Of a stretch of 64,000 nucleotides of DNA, positions 44,509 through 53,515 are shown piece after piece. Position 1 is the stretch's first letter, and the number at the start of each line of letters is the position of its first letter. The DNA is from Bermanella sp047621325. GTDB lineage: Bacteria; Pseudomonadota; Gammaproteobacteria; Pseudomonadales; Oceanobacteraceae. Both the position numbers and the translations under genes were made by a program. The notes beneath the pieces were generated by a model. The model saw only the letters and a program-made list of their open reading frames with translations, searched no databases and had not been told where the DNA came from. The DNA lies in NCBI GenBank assembly GCA_047621325.1, contig JBLHLT010000007.1:62001-126000 (forward strand), given 5' to 3'.

Positions 44509-44591
44509 TATGAATATCAACGGCTCAGATTTAATCTAAGACCCTAGCTCATCACAGAGTGAGCCTGTAATAAAAAATAAGGAGATAAGAT

Positions 44592-47348
44592 ATGAGCACT
44601 TCAGTTTGGGTCACGTGGCCCGCCCTGACTAAGCTTGGTTCATTAGGCATAATAGCTGGACTATTAACCTTAGCACTCGAGCGCGAAGCATTATTCGAGA
44701 ATAATTTATTTGATGTCGAAGATTACGACAAACGTAACGCGCAGATTGTGTGTGATGAACGCAGTAAAACCGCGCGAACCGAAGACGGCACTTGTAACAT
44801 TTTAGAAAACCCCGCCGAAGGTTCTGTCTACACTCGGTTTGGTCGTAACGTCGATCTTGAAAGTGTGGCCTACGAACAAGATGAAGCCACTCTGCTAGAG
44901 CCTAACCCTCGTGAAATAAGTAATGCTTTAATGGCCCGAGACGAATTCAAACCAGCGACCACTGTTAACTTTATTGCGGCTGCTTGGATTCAGTTCATGG
45001 TTCACGACTGGGTAGATCATGGCGGCAACGATGCAAGCAATCCTATTGAAGTGCCACTACCCGACGGCGATGCACTAGGCAGTGGCACGTTGAGTATCGA
45101 CCGTACACAAACCGATCCTACTCGTACCGTTGAAGAAGCCCATTTACCTAAAACGTACCGCAATGTGAATACTCACTGGTGGGATGGCTCGCAACTATAC
45201 GGCTCAACGGCTGAACAAAACCAAAAAGTGCGCAGCTTCATCGACGGAAAGCTCGCAATCGAAGCCGATAACACCTTACCTGAAGATTATTTTACGGGCA
45301 TTCCCGTCACCGGTTTAAATAATAATTGGTGGGTGGGTTTAAGCATGATGCATCAACTGTTTACCCTTGAGCACAATGCCATTGCTGACATGCTAAAACA
45401 AAACAACCCCGGTAAAAATGACCAATGGTTATACGATAAAGCGCGTTTGATCAACGCTGCGTTAATGGCAAAAATTCATACAGTCGAATGGACACCCGCC
45501 ATTATTGCCAACCCTGTTACTGAGCGCGCCATGTACGCAAACTGGTGGGGACTAAGTGGCGAACGTGAAGGCCGTGATAAATTTCAAGCCGAATACCAAG
45601 CACTGATAGAAGACATTGTAAAAAAAGATTCTTTTGTCAAAACCATTTTAGGTTTTGACCCTAAACTCAGAGACGCGTTAGACAATGCATCGTTCATTGA
45701 ACATGCCATAGGCGGTTTAGTTGGCGCAAGCAAACCTGACAATGCAGGTACGCCTTATACGCTTACTGAGGAGTTTGTTGAGGTCTATCGTATGCACCCC
45801 CTCATGCGAGACAGTGTTGAAATATACGACATTGGTTCCAACATGGTCAGCACATCCATTAAGCTTGAAGACACGCGCGATGGGGCAGCTGAAGACATTC
45901 TAGTCGATCAAGGTGGCGATCGCCTTTGGTATAGTTTCGGTATTACTCACCCAGGTTCACTGACACTAAACAATTACCCAGAATTTTTACGTAACTTGGA
46001 CATCCCATTAGTGGGCAATATTGATTTGGCCACGACCGATATTGTACGAGATCGTGAGCGCGGTGTGCCTCGTTATAATGAGTTTCGTCGTCAAATTGGT
46101 TTAAAGCCAATCACTAAATTTGAAGACCTCACTACCGAACCGGTTTTATTAGAAAAGCTAAAACGTATTTACAATAACGACATTGAAAAAATTGATGCGC
46201 TTGTAGGTCAGCTAGCCGAAACCGTTCGCCCTGAAGGCTTTGCGTTTGGTGAAACCGCTTTTCAGATTTTCATCATGAATGCATCGCGCCGCTTAATCAC
46301 CGACCGTTTTTATACCAAGGATTACACCCCAGAAGTTTACACTGCGCAGGGTATTGATTGGGTTGAAGAACAAACCATGGTTAGCATTTTAAATCGTCAC
46401 TTCCCACAGCTAAATACCAGTTTGGTAGGCGTTGATAATGCATTTAAACCTTGGGGTTTAAATATTACTGATGATTATAAAAATTGGGCGGCATGCGATA
46501 AAGAGCAACACCTATGGGTTAACGGTGCTATGCGTACGCAATATTCAGCGGATGCCATACCTGAATTAAAAGACGTCAATATTGGCGGTCTTATCGACAG
46601 TATTTTATGGACAAAGGTTAAACGCAGTGATGACGTTGCCCCCCTTGGTTATGAGAAACCCATTCATGCTCATGGCGCTATGGCAACAGTGGCATTTGAT
46701 GCGATACCTAGCCAACCTTACAGTGGTATATTCAAGGGCTCTGAGTGTGGATTATTACGCTTAAGTGTCACAGGCACACCGTCTGATCGCGGCTTTGCGC
46801 CCGGTTTAGCTTGGAAAGCATTTGTAGATGGTAAAAACTCACGCAATGTATCTGCTTTGTACACGCTTTCTGGCCAAGGTGATAACCATAACTTTTTTGA
46901 AAATGAGCTATCACAATATGTTAGCCCTGAAGTAAATGAAACCCTTGGTACAACAGCCTTGTTTTCACTGGTTACCTCTAAGCCTACTCGTATCATGACC
47001 ACTAAGATGGCAAAAGTAACGCAAGAAGGCTTAGTTGAATCAGAAATCGTGGCGCCGACTCAACTTTATTTTGTACCCACAGCTGAAATGAAATCACGCT
47101 TCGCATCCGCAGAGCATGACTTTAGAAATGACCTTATCAGCTTACCTGAAGGCACAATTCTCTATGATGTGTATGGCACGACCAAAAATATTAAATATTC
47201 TATTATCCCCTACTTTAATAAACGCTATGCTAAAGACAGACGAAATAGCGCCGTTAAAATTGGGCAAATACGCTTAACATCAGAATTTAATCTTTCAACA
47301 TTTGGCGATGGTGGCGTATTCTTTAGACACCAACGCTATGAAGATTAA
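44592..47348 (+). CDS. animal-type haem peroxidase (alpha-dioxygenase/COX-like)
   Basis: 918 residues. The An_peroxidase superfamily fold is clear: distal haem region FMVHDWVDHG with His138, then THWWDGSQLYGS, MMHQLFTLEHNAIADML, and the proximal haem helix EVYRMHPLMRDS with His402. This group includes fatty-acid dioxygenases, prostaglandin synthases and bacterial peroxidases. The N-terminus has one hydrophobic stretch (about 13-29), possibly an anchor, not a clear cleavable signal. The C-terminal ~300 residues are extra and unassigned. AAGGAGA gives a strong ribosome site. The divergent LAL gene probably regulates it; a downstream patatin-like lipase could supply fatty acids. Confidence 0.88.
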   Translation: MSTSVWVTWPALTKLGSLGIIAGLLTLALEREALFENNLFDVEDYDKRNAQIVCDERSKTARTEDGTCNILENPAEGSVYTRFGRNVDLESVAYEQDEATLLEPNPREISNALMARDEFKPATTVNFIAAAWIQFMVHDWVDHGGNDASNPIEVPLPDGDALGSGTLSIDRTQTDPTRTVEEAHLPKTYRNVNTHWWDGSQLYGSTAEQNQKVRSFIDGKLAIEADNTLPEDYFTGIPVTGLNNNWWVGLSMMHQLFTLEHNAIADMLKQNNPGKNDQWLYDKARLINAALMAKIHTVEWTPAIIANPVTERAMYANWWGLSGEREGRDKFQAEYQALIEDIVKKDSFVKTILGFDPKLRDALDNASFIEHAIGGLVGASKPDNAGTPYTLTEEFVEVYRMHPLMRDSVEIYDIGSNMVSTSIKLEDTRDGAAEDILVDQGGDRLWYSFGITHPGSLTLNNYPEFLRNLDIPLVGNIDLATTDIVRDRERGVPRYNEFRRQIGLKPITKFEDLTTEPVLLEKLKRIYNNDIEKIDALVGQLAETVRPEGFAFGETAFQIFIMNASRRLITDRFYTKDYTPEVYTAQGIDWVEEQTMVSILNRHFPQLNTSLVGVDNAFKPWGLNITDDYKNWAACDKEQHLWVNGAMRTQYSADAIPELKDVNIGGLIDSILWTKVKRSDDVAPLGYEKPIHAHGAMATVAFDAIPSQPYSGIFKGSECGLLRLSVTGTPSDRGFAPGLAWKAFVDGKNSRNVSALYTLSGQGDNHNFFENELSQYVSPEVNETLGTTALFSLVTSKPTRIMTTKMAKVTQEGLVESEIVAPTQLYFVPTAEMKSRFASAEHDFRNDLISLPEGTILYDVYGTTKNIKYSIIPYFNKRYAKDRRNSAVKIGQIRLTSEFNLSTFGDGGVFFRHQRYED

Positions 47349-47370
47349 TTAATCTCTTTATACATTCATA

Positions 47371-47405
47371 AAAAAGCCCGATTGAATATTCAATCGGACT
47401 TTTTT
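47371..47405. terminator. bidirectional terminator between peroxidase and patatin genes
   Basis: The 20-base perfect palindrome CCGATTGAATATTCAATCGG (47378-47397) is flanked by A5 and T7 runs, so it ends transcripts from both convergent genes. Confidence 0.9.
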
Positions 47406-47418
47406 ATAGCGATTACGT

Positions 47419-48468
47419 TCACAAAATTGTCTTTATTGATTTAACACTACTGGCTAAGTTATCTTTCTGTAATTTAGTATGGAAATCGTCTACTAGTCCG
47501 TCAGTCGCACTAATAACTGCTCGCCAATACGTTTCACGCTCGACATCCGTTAACGCATTAAAATCTTTACGGTCTGGAATTTTCCCATACGGTAATTTCG
47601 CAATAAATTCGTGACTAGGGGCAATCATGACCACGTTATCATAATTTTTAGCTTTGGCTTTACGCCAAGGCACCGCTTTATCAAACCAACCCGGTACAAT
47701 TTTAGGGAAAAAGTGTGGATAAAACACCAAGCCATCTTCTGCCGGAAACGGGCCTGAAAAATGGTAATCCACCATACCACCATCCCAGTGCCAGCGATCT
47801 TTACCCCCTTCAACTTTAGCCGGTTCAAGCATCATCGGTATCGCACCTGATGCGACCAGCGCTTGTTTTAAATTATTCACGCCTAGCTCAATTACCTCTG
47901 GGCGTTTATGGTAAGGCGCATGACTCGATTGCTGCGAAATAAGCACCCGAGGATAAAGCGCTTCCACTATTTTTCTCGAAAATAGATTCCCCGTAGCCGC
48001 GGCCAATAAACCCAACGCTTGGCTTATATTGTGTCGTCCATTAAGCAACAAACGATTACGAACCGCGACGATGTGTAACTTGCGTTGTGGGTTATCCACA
48101 ATATGTTGCGCGCGCTCATCATTAAAAAGTTCGCCCAATACTTTATCGACAAACACCGTAATTTCATCGGCACTTAACGTGTCGTAACGTTGATTTAAAT
48201 AGATATCTTCAAACTGCTTAAAACTCGCCAACGGGTCTTGTTGTGCATGACATGCCATGCGCCAAGAACCGATACTAGACCCCACTAACGAAATGGGCTG
48301 GGTGGCTTTTGGTAAAAAATGCTCCGCCAGATATTGATCTAAACGAGACAGCATCAACCATTTTGGACCACCACTGGCACCCACCATTAATTGGATGTCT
48401 TGAGGATTCAAACCCTGCTGTTGAATCTGCTTGAGCGCCTTGTCTCCGGCAAGAATTTCAATGGTCAT
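47419..48468 (-). CDS. patatin-like phospholipase
   Basis: 349 residues. A catalytic dyad of the patatin type is visible: GSSIG at 63-67 with Ser65, and DGG at 229-231 with Asp229. An oxyanion glycine-rich loop GASGGPKW is at 30-37. No signal peptide or membrane helix is seen, so the enzyme acts in the cytosol or reaches membranes peripherally. Patatins hydrolyse acyl chains from phospholipids or other lipids. It is convergent to the haem peroxidase gene and could in principle release its substrate. Confidence 0.88.
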   Translation of the reverse strand: MTIEILAGDKALKQIQQQGLNPQDIQLMVGASGGPKWLMLSRLDQYLAEHFLPKATQPISLVGSSIGSWRMACHAQQDPLASFKQFEDIYLNQRYDTLSADEITVFVDKVLGELFNDERAQHIVDNPQRKLHIVAVRNRLLLNGRHNISQALGLLAAATGNLFSRKIVEALYPRVLISQQSSHAPYHKRPEVIELGVNNLKQALVASGAIPMMLEPAKVEGGKDRWHWDGGMVDYHFSGPFPAEDGLVFYPHFFPKIVPGWFDKAVPWRKAKAKNYDNVVMIAPSHEFIAKLPYGKIPDRKDFNALTDVERETYWRAVISATDGLVDDFHTKLQKDNLASSVKSIKTIL

Positions 48469-48601
48469 AAAAGACTCTATTTATTATAAAAAGGAATATG
48501 GTGCCAAAGTAACAGATATGCGCAACAAATCGTGCGCATTAGCATTCGCAACACTGTGTACTAGAAAAGGATGCAATCAAATAAAGGTAAAGTCTTTGCT
48601 G

Positions 48602-48630
48602 TTTGGTCCGATAACTATAGTAGGACCAAA
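48602..48630. repeat. 8-bp inverted repeat upstream of the RMF-like gene
   Basis: TTTGGTCC at 48602-48609 pairs with GGACCAAA at 48623-48630 over 13 bases. It lies about 30 bases before the small gene, so it is either an operator or a 5' leader hairpin. No T run follows. Confidence 0.45.
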
Positions 48631-48660
48631 AAAGACGGTTAACTTGCAGGAGCAAACATC

Positions 48661-48867
48661 ATGTATACGGGAAAAAATTACGTATTTACCAGCGCGATTG
48701 AACAGCAGGCGTTTCATGAAGGCCTAAAAGCAACCGTTAGCAGTCAGAATCCTTATTCCGCCGCAAATAGCCCACACGCTGCAAGAGCATGGGGCAAGGG
48801 GAATCAACTCGGCTTTCGTCTTAGTGCCCGCCTTGGCGTTCAATACTTAAATGCCGCCAAGATTTAA
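48661..48867 (+). CDS. small RMF/CrpP-like protein
   Basis: 68 residues. AGGAG lies 8 bases before the ATG. The pattern A-x-x-x-G-x-x-A (residues 17-24), then NPY (about 31-33), then A-x-A-W-x-x-G (41-47) matches the spacing in ribosome modulation factor (RMF) and the related CrpP group of small basic proteins. RMF dimerises 70S ribosomes in stationary phase; CrpP has been linked to drug modification. Which applies here is unknown. The protein is monocistronic, between divergent patatin and convergent chemoreceptor genes. Confidence 0.6.
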   Translation: MYTGKNYVFTSAIEQQAFHEGLKATVSSQNPYSAANSPHAARAWGKGNQLGFRLSARLGVQYLNAAKI

Positions 48868-48881
48868 TCGCGTTACACTGC

Positions 48882-48907
48882 GCATGCCCAAGTAAGCTTG
48901 GGTATGC
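48882..48907. repeat. 11-bp hairpin between convergent genes
   Basis: GCATGCCCAAG-TAAG-CTTGGGTATGC (one G-T pair) lies between the RMF-like gene and the chemoreceptor gene. It could act as a terminator, but there is no T run in either direction. Confidence 0.4.
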
Positions 48908-48910
48908 TGG

Positions 48911-50395
48911 TTACACGTCAAAAGACTTAATATTATCTTTAATTCTGACCGCCACATTACGCACAGATTCCGATACTGACATAACCCCCTGCAAACGCTG
49001 CGCATTATCTTGACTCATTTCTTGCATATCATTGGCATTTTTAGCGACGCCGTTCAGTACCGACTCTTGATCTGATGTGGCTTGAGCGATTGATTGATTC
49101 ATGTGCAAGATCACTCCCATCGCTTTTGCGACACTTTTTAATTCATTATTAGTCGCATCATTATCAGCGATACATTGCGACATGGTAGATTGACTGCTGG
49201 ACATATTGTTCACCGTCTCTTTACTGGCATGTTGCAATTGCTCGATCATACTTTGAATTTCTTGCGTGCTATTTTGGGTACGCGATGCAAGGGATCGAAC
49301 TTCATCGGCTACCACCGCAAATCCACGACCCTGTTCGCCTGCTCGTGCGGCTTCAATTGCAGCATTTAATGCTAATAGATTTGTTTGCTCTGCTATGCCA
49401 CGAATGACATCAAGCACCGAGCCAATATTCTCACTATCTTTAGCGAGTTTAGAGATAGCCGTCATTGATTGATCTATTTGCCCACTGAGCATACTCATAT
49501 TTCGCTTTGAGCTATCACTTTTTTGATTGCAGCTTTCCACCGCTTTTTGTGACTCATTGGACGACTCCAATGCATTACCTGCATTGTCGGCAATCACTTG
49601 CATCGCTTGCGATAAATCATTCACCGCTGCCGCAATGGCCTGAGATTGTGAAAGCTGACGTTGAATTTGGGTGGAATTTTTTTGGACTAAATCCGTTAAT
49701 ACATGACTGTCTTTATCTAAACTTTCGCCAAAACCATCTATCGTTACAATCACTTTTTGTATTTTATCTATAAAGTGATTAAACACGTTTGAAATGTCAC
49801 CTGACGTTTGGCAACGATGAGTAAGGTTTAGTTTCCCATTATTACTGATGTCGCCTACCGTATCTTGCAAATCATATGCAGACACTTCTTGCTTATGTAA
49901 ATTAACCGACATAATGACAAGCACAACCGTTTCTACAATGACATAACCGGCATGTAAAAATATAACGCCCCAACCTTTTTCTATCGTATCTAATACAAAA
50001 ATTGGACTGCCTTGCGTTTGAAAATAAAATAACCCCACATGGTGAACCGCCACCAACCCTGCTGACGCCACTATTGGCCGCCAATCATGGTAATAAAGTA
50101 ACAAGGCTAAAAAAGCAAAAAAACCAAAATGCATTTCAATCATGCCATGGGCTTGATTAACATGCAGAGCCGTGAGCACCATCAATGCAAGCCCCATAAA
50201 TATACGGGTCATCACATATCCAAAATAATATTTAGCTAAAACCGTTGCGACAATAGCCGTGCCTACGGCGAAAAAAATAGCTTGCCCCCACGTGTCATGC
50301 ATACCGGCTAACGCTAAACTATAGGCACAAGCCAGATAGACCAAATACATCATAGTCTTATCAGCTTTAATGTAATGTTCACGCTCTAACTGCAT
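48911..50395 (-). CDS. methyl-accepting chemotaxis protein with a six-helix membrane domain
   Basis: 494 residues. The N-terminal ~180 residues hold about six hydrophobic helices with conserved His residues (MIEMHFGFFAFLALLLYYHDW, VAVHHVGLF), an integral-membrane sensor and not the usual periplasmic domain. The receptor signalling domain follows (about 200-494), with the tip EQTNLLALNAAIEAARAGEQ and GFAVVADEVRSLA. A Ser/Gln/Asn-rich C-terminal end lacks the CheB/CheR pentapeptide. It lies at the end of a leftward run including the DUF6436 and cyclase genes. Confidence 0.92.
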   Translation of the reverse strand: MQLEREHYIKADKTMMYLVYLACAYSLALAGMHDTWGQAIFFAVGTAIVATVLAKYYFGYVMTRIFMGLALMVLTALHVNQAHGMIEMHFGFFAFLALLLYYHDWRPIVASAGLVAVHHVGLFYFQTQGSPIFVLDTIEKGWGVIFLHAGYVIVETVVLVIMSVNLHKQEVSAYDLQDTVGDISNNGKLNLTHRCQTSGDISNVFNHFIDKIQKVIVTIDGFGESLDKDSHVLTDLVQKNSTQIQRQLSQSQAIAAAVNDLSQAMQVIADNAGNALESSNESQKAVESCNQKSDSSKRNMSMLSGQIDQSMTAISKLAKDSENIGSVLDVIRGIAEQTNLLALNAAIEAARAGEQGRGFAVVADEVRSLASRTQNSTQEIQSMIEQLQHASKETVNNMSSSQSTMSQCIADNDATNNELKSVAKAMGVILHMNQSIAQATSDQESVLNGVAKNANDMQEMSQDNAQRLQGVMSVSESVRNVAVRIKDNIKSFDV

Positions 50396-50410
50396 TATTC
50401 CTTCCTCATA

Positions 50411-50920
50411 CTATGGGCAAAAACAACCAAATCCCTGATTATTCACCCACTGCGGGTTATCATTCTTAGCCAACTTATCGAGCACCATTTTTATAAAATC
50501 AAATCCTTCTCCACAGGTCATTCCACTACTGTACGGCCCAAAATACGCTAATTCACCTTGTTGGTTCCAAATAGCCACCGCAGGAAAAGCTGGAATCATT
50601 ACCCCCAGTAACACACTATCATTTCGGTTTAGTGTTACCTGTTGTGCCTTTTCTAACATAGGTTTAATCGTGGCTATATGCACTTTACGATAACGCTCAC
50701 ACGGACAATCATCATCTTTAAAATGCACAATGAATGGTTTATTAGGCGCTACTTTTTTCAGTATAGGATATAGATTACGAATAGGCTGACTCTCAAATTG
50801 AATTAACTGCTTATCGTAAGCACCCCAGTATTGGTATTCGAACCACCAGAAACCACTCGCACAGGCAATTAACCAGACGCTGATGATGAACGTTAATACA
50901 ATGGATTGTTTGGGCATCAC
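50411..50920 (-). CDS. DUF6436 (thioredoxin-like) membrane-anchored protein
   Basis: 169 residues with one N-terminal membrane helix (about 7-27). The sequence resembles DUF6436 proteins: HFKDDDCPCERYRKVH near 66-81 carries a C-P-C motif, and the end is FGCFCP. Four or more Cys suggest a redox or metal role, with a thioredoxin-like fold by family. It follows the cyclase gene with 1 base between and precedes the chemoreceptor gene by 15 bases, so all three are in one operon. Confidence 0.75.
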   Translation of the reverse strand: MMPKQSIVLTFIISVWLIACASGFWWFEYQYWGAYDKQLIQFESQPIRNLYPILKKVAPNKPFIVHFKDDDCPCERYRKVHIATIKPMLEKAQQVTLNRNDSVLLGVMIPAFPAVAIWNQQGELAYFGPYSSGMTCGEGFDFIKMVLDKLAKNDNPQWVNNQGFGCFCP

Positions 50921-50921
50921 G

Positions 50922-53138
50922 TTATTTACTGGTATGTCGAAAGGTGCCGTCCCACTCCGGCGGCAATATTTGATGCTTTAAGTCGGCAATACGCTCAATA
51001 TAAACCTCATATAATTTCAGCGGGTTGTGTTTGAACAAGTTTGAAAACGCATTATGGGCCTCATCCCACTCTTGCTGTAAATAAAGTTGATATGCCATAT
51101 CGTACTGTTTCATTTCATCCAGCACACTTTGCTCAACCTTGCCTTGCAAACCTAATGGTTCATAAACACGAATGGCCTCTTCTTTGCCTTTCACTTGAAT
51201 ACGATCCATAAATCGGCACACAAAACCATCTATGTGATCGAAGGTATCTTCACCAATTAAAATTTTTGCGCCATAAAATTTTGTAATGCTCTCTAATCGA
51301 GAACCTAAGTTAACCGCATCACCTAATACAGTATAAGAGCGACGATAACTTGATCCCATGTCGCCCACATTCATTAAACCGGTATTCACCCCTACCCCAA
51401 TATTCACCTCTGGCAAACCTTCTTGTTTAAACACCGCTTTTAATTCTTCTGTGATGGTTTGCATATTGAGCGCCGCTAATACCGCGTTACCACGATGATT
51501 CGCATCATCTATCGGCGCACCCCAAAATGCCATGACCATGTCACCTACGTATTTATCAATGGTGCCATTACGATCGAATATTTCTTTCGTAATCGGGGTG
51601 AAATAACTATTAAGCATGTGTTTTAGTTCTTGCGCAGTTAAGGTTTCACTAATATTTGTGAAGCTGCGAATATCACTAAACAACACCGTGAGTTCTTTAC
51701 TTTCTCCGGAAAAACTATACGAGTCAGGGTCGGCCATCATCTTATCAATATGGGCGGGCGGTACGTATTGATCGAACATACCCTTCAACATTTTTTTGCT
51801 GGCATTTTCTTTTAAAAAGCCATCCGTGATAAAAGTAGCGGTTAAAAATACGGTAAGAATCAATGCGCCTGCCATGGGCAAATCTAATCCCATTGTCCAC
51901 AGGTAACCATTAAACATAATCACCATGCCAATTATAAAACCACCACCCACAAGCATGACCGCAGGGCCTAACATAGGTAAAACAATAATCATAAATAGGG
52001 CGATTAATACCAGCTGTAAAAAGGTCGCTCCTGCTTGCCATTCAGGCTTGTAAGGAAAACCGCCACTCAATAATGCGTGTAAAATATTGGCATGCACTTC
52101 TACACCTGGATATTGCGGCCCCATAGGTGTACTGCGTAAATCGGATAAACCAATGGCCGAGGTGCCTACAAAAACAATGGCCCCTTCTAATTCGTTGGGC
52201 TCTAACTTATCACGCAGTACATCGGTGGCAGGATAATAAGGAAAGGTAAAAGCTGGGCCTTGATAAGGCACGGTCACGAATCCAGCAGGGCTGGTAGGTG
52301 CAGGAAAATCACTGACGGCCACTTGCGTCAGCGCCAGTACATCACCCACTTCCACCACTTGAGGTTCAATCACATCAATAAACAAATAACGCATGGCCGC
52401 ACTTAATGCCAGCGAGGGGTACAGTTTATTCTCATGACGAATTAATAAGGGCGCTCGGCGGACGGTCCCATCAAAATCGGGGAACATCGTCACAAACCCG
52501 CCCCCACCCGCTTGGCTTTGTAGATCAACAATATTACCGGTATAGCCAGGTCGATCCGTCACCACCAATTTTTCTTGCCATGGTTCAGGCACATCAAACA
52601 CAGAAGGAGGCAGCTGACCATTTTGATATTCGGATTGGTCTTGAAAAAAGAACCCCAACACCACATCGTGTTGAGAAATGGCGGATGCCATCACTTGATC
52701 GGCATCCGCCATGGCCGAAATAGATTGCCAATGCTGCTTAGGTAGCTGATTAAACAGCGCGTCGGGCACCGCATGACTAATGCGTTCAACTGGGTTCATT
52801 TCTTTTTCGCTGAACACCACATCAAACGCAATAACCAATGCGCCCGCTTCACCCAGCTTTTGAATTAAGTCTGCAATTTTTTGCCGACTCCATGGAAAAC
52901 GCCCCTCATTAATAATAGAGTTCTCATCAATATCAATGATGGCTATTTTGTGGTCACTTTGTGTTTGTTTGGTGATAGGGAGGAATAAATTAAAACGCAC
53001 GTCATACAGCAGATACTCTATGCGTGTAAAAAAAGAAGCGCTACTGCCCTGACTCAGGGCCGCCCAAATAATAACAGCCGACACGAAAGCGGCCATGATG
53101 CGGGTACTGTTCTTGTATAACTTTTTTGATAGCGCCAT
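50922..53138 (-). CDS. CHASE2-domain adenylate/guanylate cyclase
   Basis: 738 residues from the ATG at 53138 (a TTG 9 bases further is less likely). An N-terminal helix is followed by an extracytoplasmic CHASE2 sensor (about 35-330: IAIIDIDENSI, PWSRQKIADLI, VFVGTSAIGLSDLRSTPMGPQYPGVEVHANIL read in parts), then about three membrane helices (350-440) and a class III nucleotidyl cyclase (about 475-660: LTVLFSDIRSFTNISE, GDMVMAFWGAP, GVGVNTG, VLGDAVNLGSRLE). The two metal Asp are in FSDIR and YVGDMVM. It makes a cyclic nucleotide, cAMP by most precedent. Substrate residues were not resolved. Confidence 0.92.
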   Translation of the reverse strand: MALSKKLYKNSTRIMAAFVSAVIIWAALSQGSSASFFTRIEYLLYDVRFNLFLPITKQTQSDHKIAIIDIDENSIINEGRFPWSRQKIADLIQKLGEAGALVIAFDVVFSEKEMNPVERISHAVPDALFNQLPKQHWQSISAMADADQVMASAISQHDVVLGFFFQDQSEYQNGQLPPSVFDVPEPWQEKLVVTDRPGYTGNIVDLQSQAGGGGFVTMFPDFDGTVRRAPLLIRHENKLYPSLALSAAMRYLFIDVIEPQVVEVGDVLALTQVAVSDFPAPTSPAGFVTVPYQGPAFTFPYYPATDVLRDKLEPNELEGAIVFVGTSAIGLSDLRSTPMGPQYPGVEVHANILHALLSGGFPYKPEWQAGATFLQLVLIALFMIIVLPMLGPAVMLVGGGFIIGMVIMFNGYLWTMGLDLPMAGALILTVFLTATFITDGFLKENASKKMLKGMFDQYVPPAHIDKMMADPDSYSFSGESKELTVLFSDIRSFTNISETLTAQELKHMLNSYFTPITKEIFDRNGTIDKYVGDMVMAFWGAPIDDANHRGNAVLAALNMQTITEELKAVFKQEGLPEVNIGVGVNTGLMNVGDMGSSYRRSYTVLGDAVNLGSRLESITKFYGAKILIGEDTFDHIDGFVCRFMDRIQVKGKEEAIRVYEPLGLQGKVEQSVLDEMKQYDMAYQLYLQQEWDEAHNAFSNLFKHNPLKLYEVYIERIADLKHQILPPEWDGTFRHTSK

Positions 53139-53182
53139 AACTATCAAGCATAGCCGTTTTCATCAAAAATGTGAGCCTAGGT

Positions 53183-53515
53183 CTAAGCGACCACTTGGCC
53201 TCGGTAGATACGCTTTGGGCGTCCATCCGTTGCATGCAAAGGTGCATCCGCAATCGGCTGGCCACGATACATCCTTTTAGATGGTACCGCCTCAACCTGC
53301 TCTGAAGATCGGCCCATGAGCTCAAGCCCCATCATGTCTTCTAAGTCGGCAAATAAAAGCTGTGTGCGTTGATCATGACTTTTCTTAACGCACTCAAGAA
53401 TGCATTGCACAATATCGGGCTGGCTGAGTTTCAGTTCGGTCCCAAACTCACTGCGTACGCGTTTGCGTAACTGCTGCAGTATATCGATCATATCTTTGGA
53501 TAAATTAGGAATCAT
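53183..53515 (-). CDS. small hypothetical protein with repeated K-R-x-Y-R-G-Q motif
   Basis: 110 residues, upstream of the cyclase gene by 44 bases and on its strand. The first ~70 residues look helical with a conserved-looking ILECVKKSHDQRTQLLF. The tail has two copies of K-R-[MI]-Y-R-G-Q-x-[IV]-A, each with a Pro-Ser or Pro-Lys before it. A YRG tail motif of this kind is found in several small proteobacterial proteins, and the meaning is unknown. It may be a partner of the cyclase. No family was recognised. Confidence 0.65.
   Translation of the reverse strand: MIPNLSKDMIDILQQLRKRVRSEFGTELKLSQPDIVQCILECVKKSHDQRTQLLFADLEDMMGLELMGRSSEQVEAVPSKRMYRGQPIADAPLHATDGRPKRIYRGQVVA

Noticed and set aside
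53041..53325. 94-codon frame overlapping the CHASE2 start and the YRG protein
   Set aside because: It overlaps two better supported genes in other frames.
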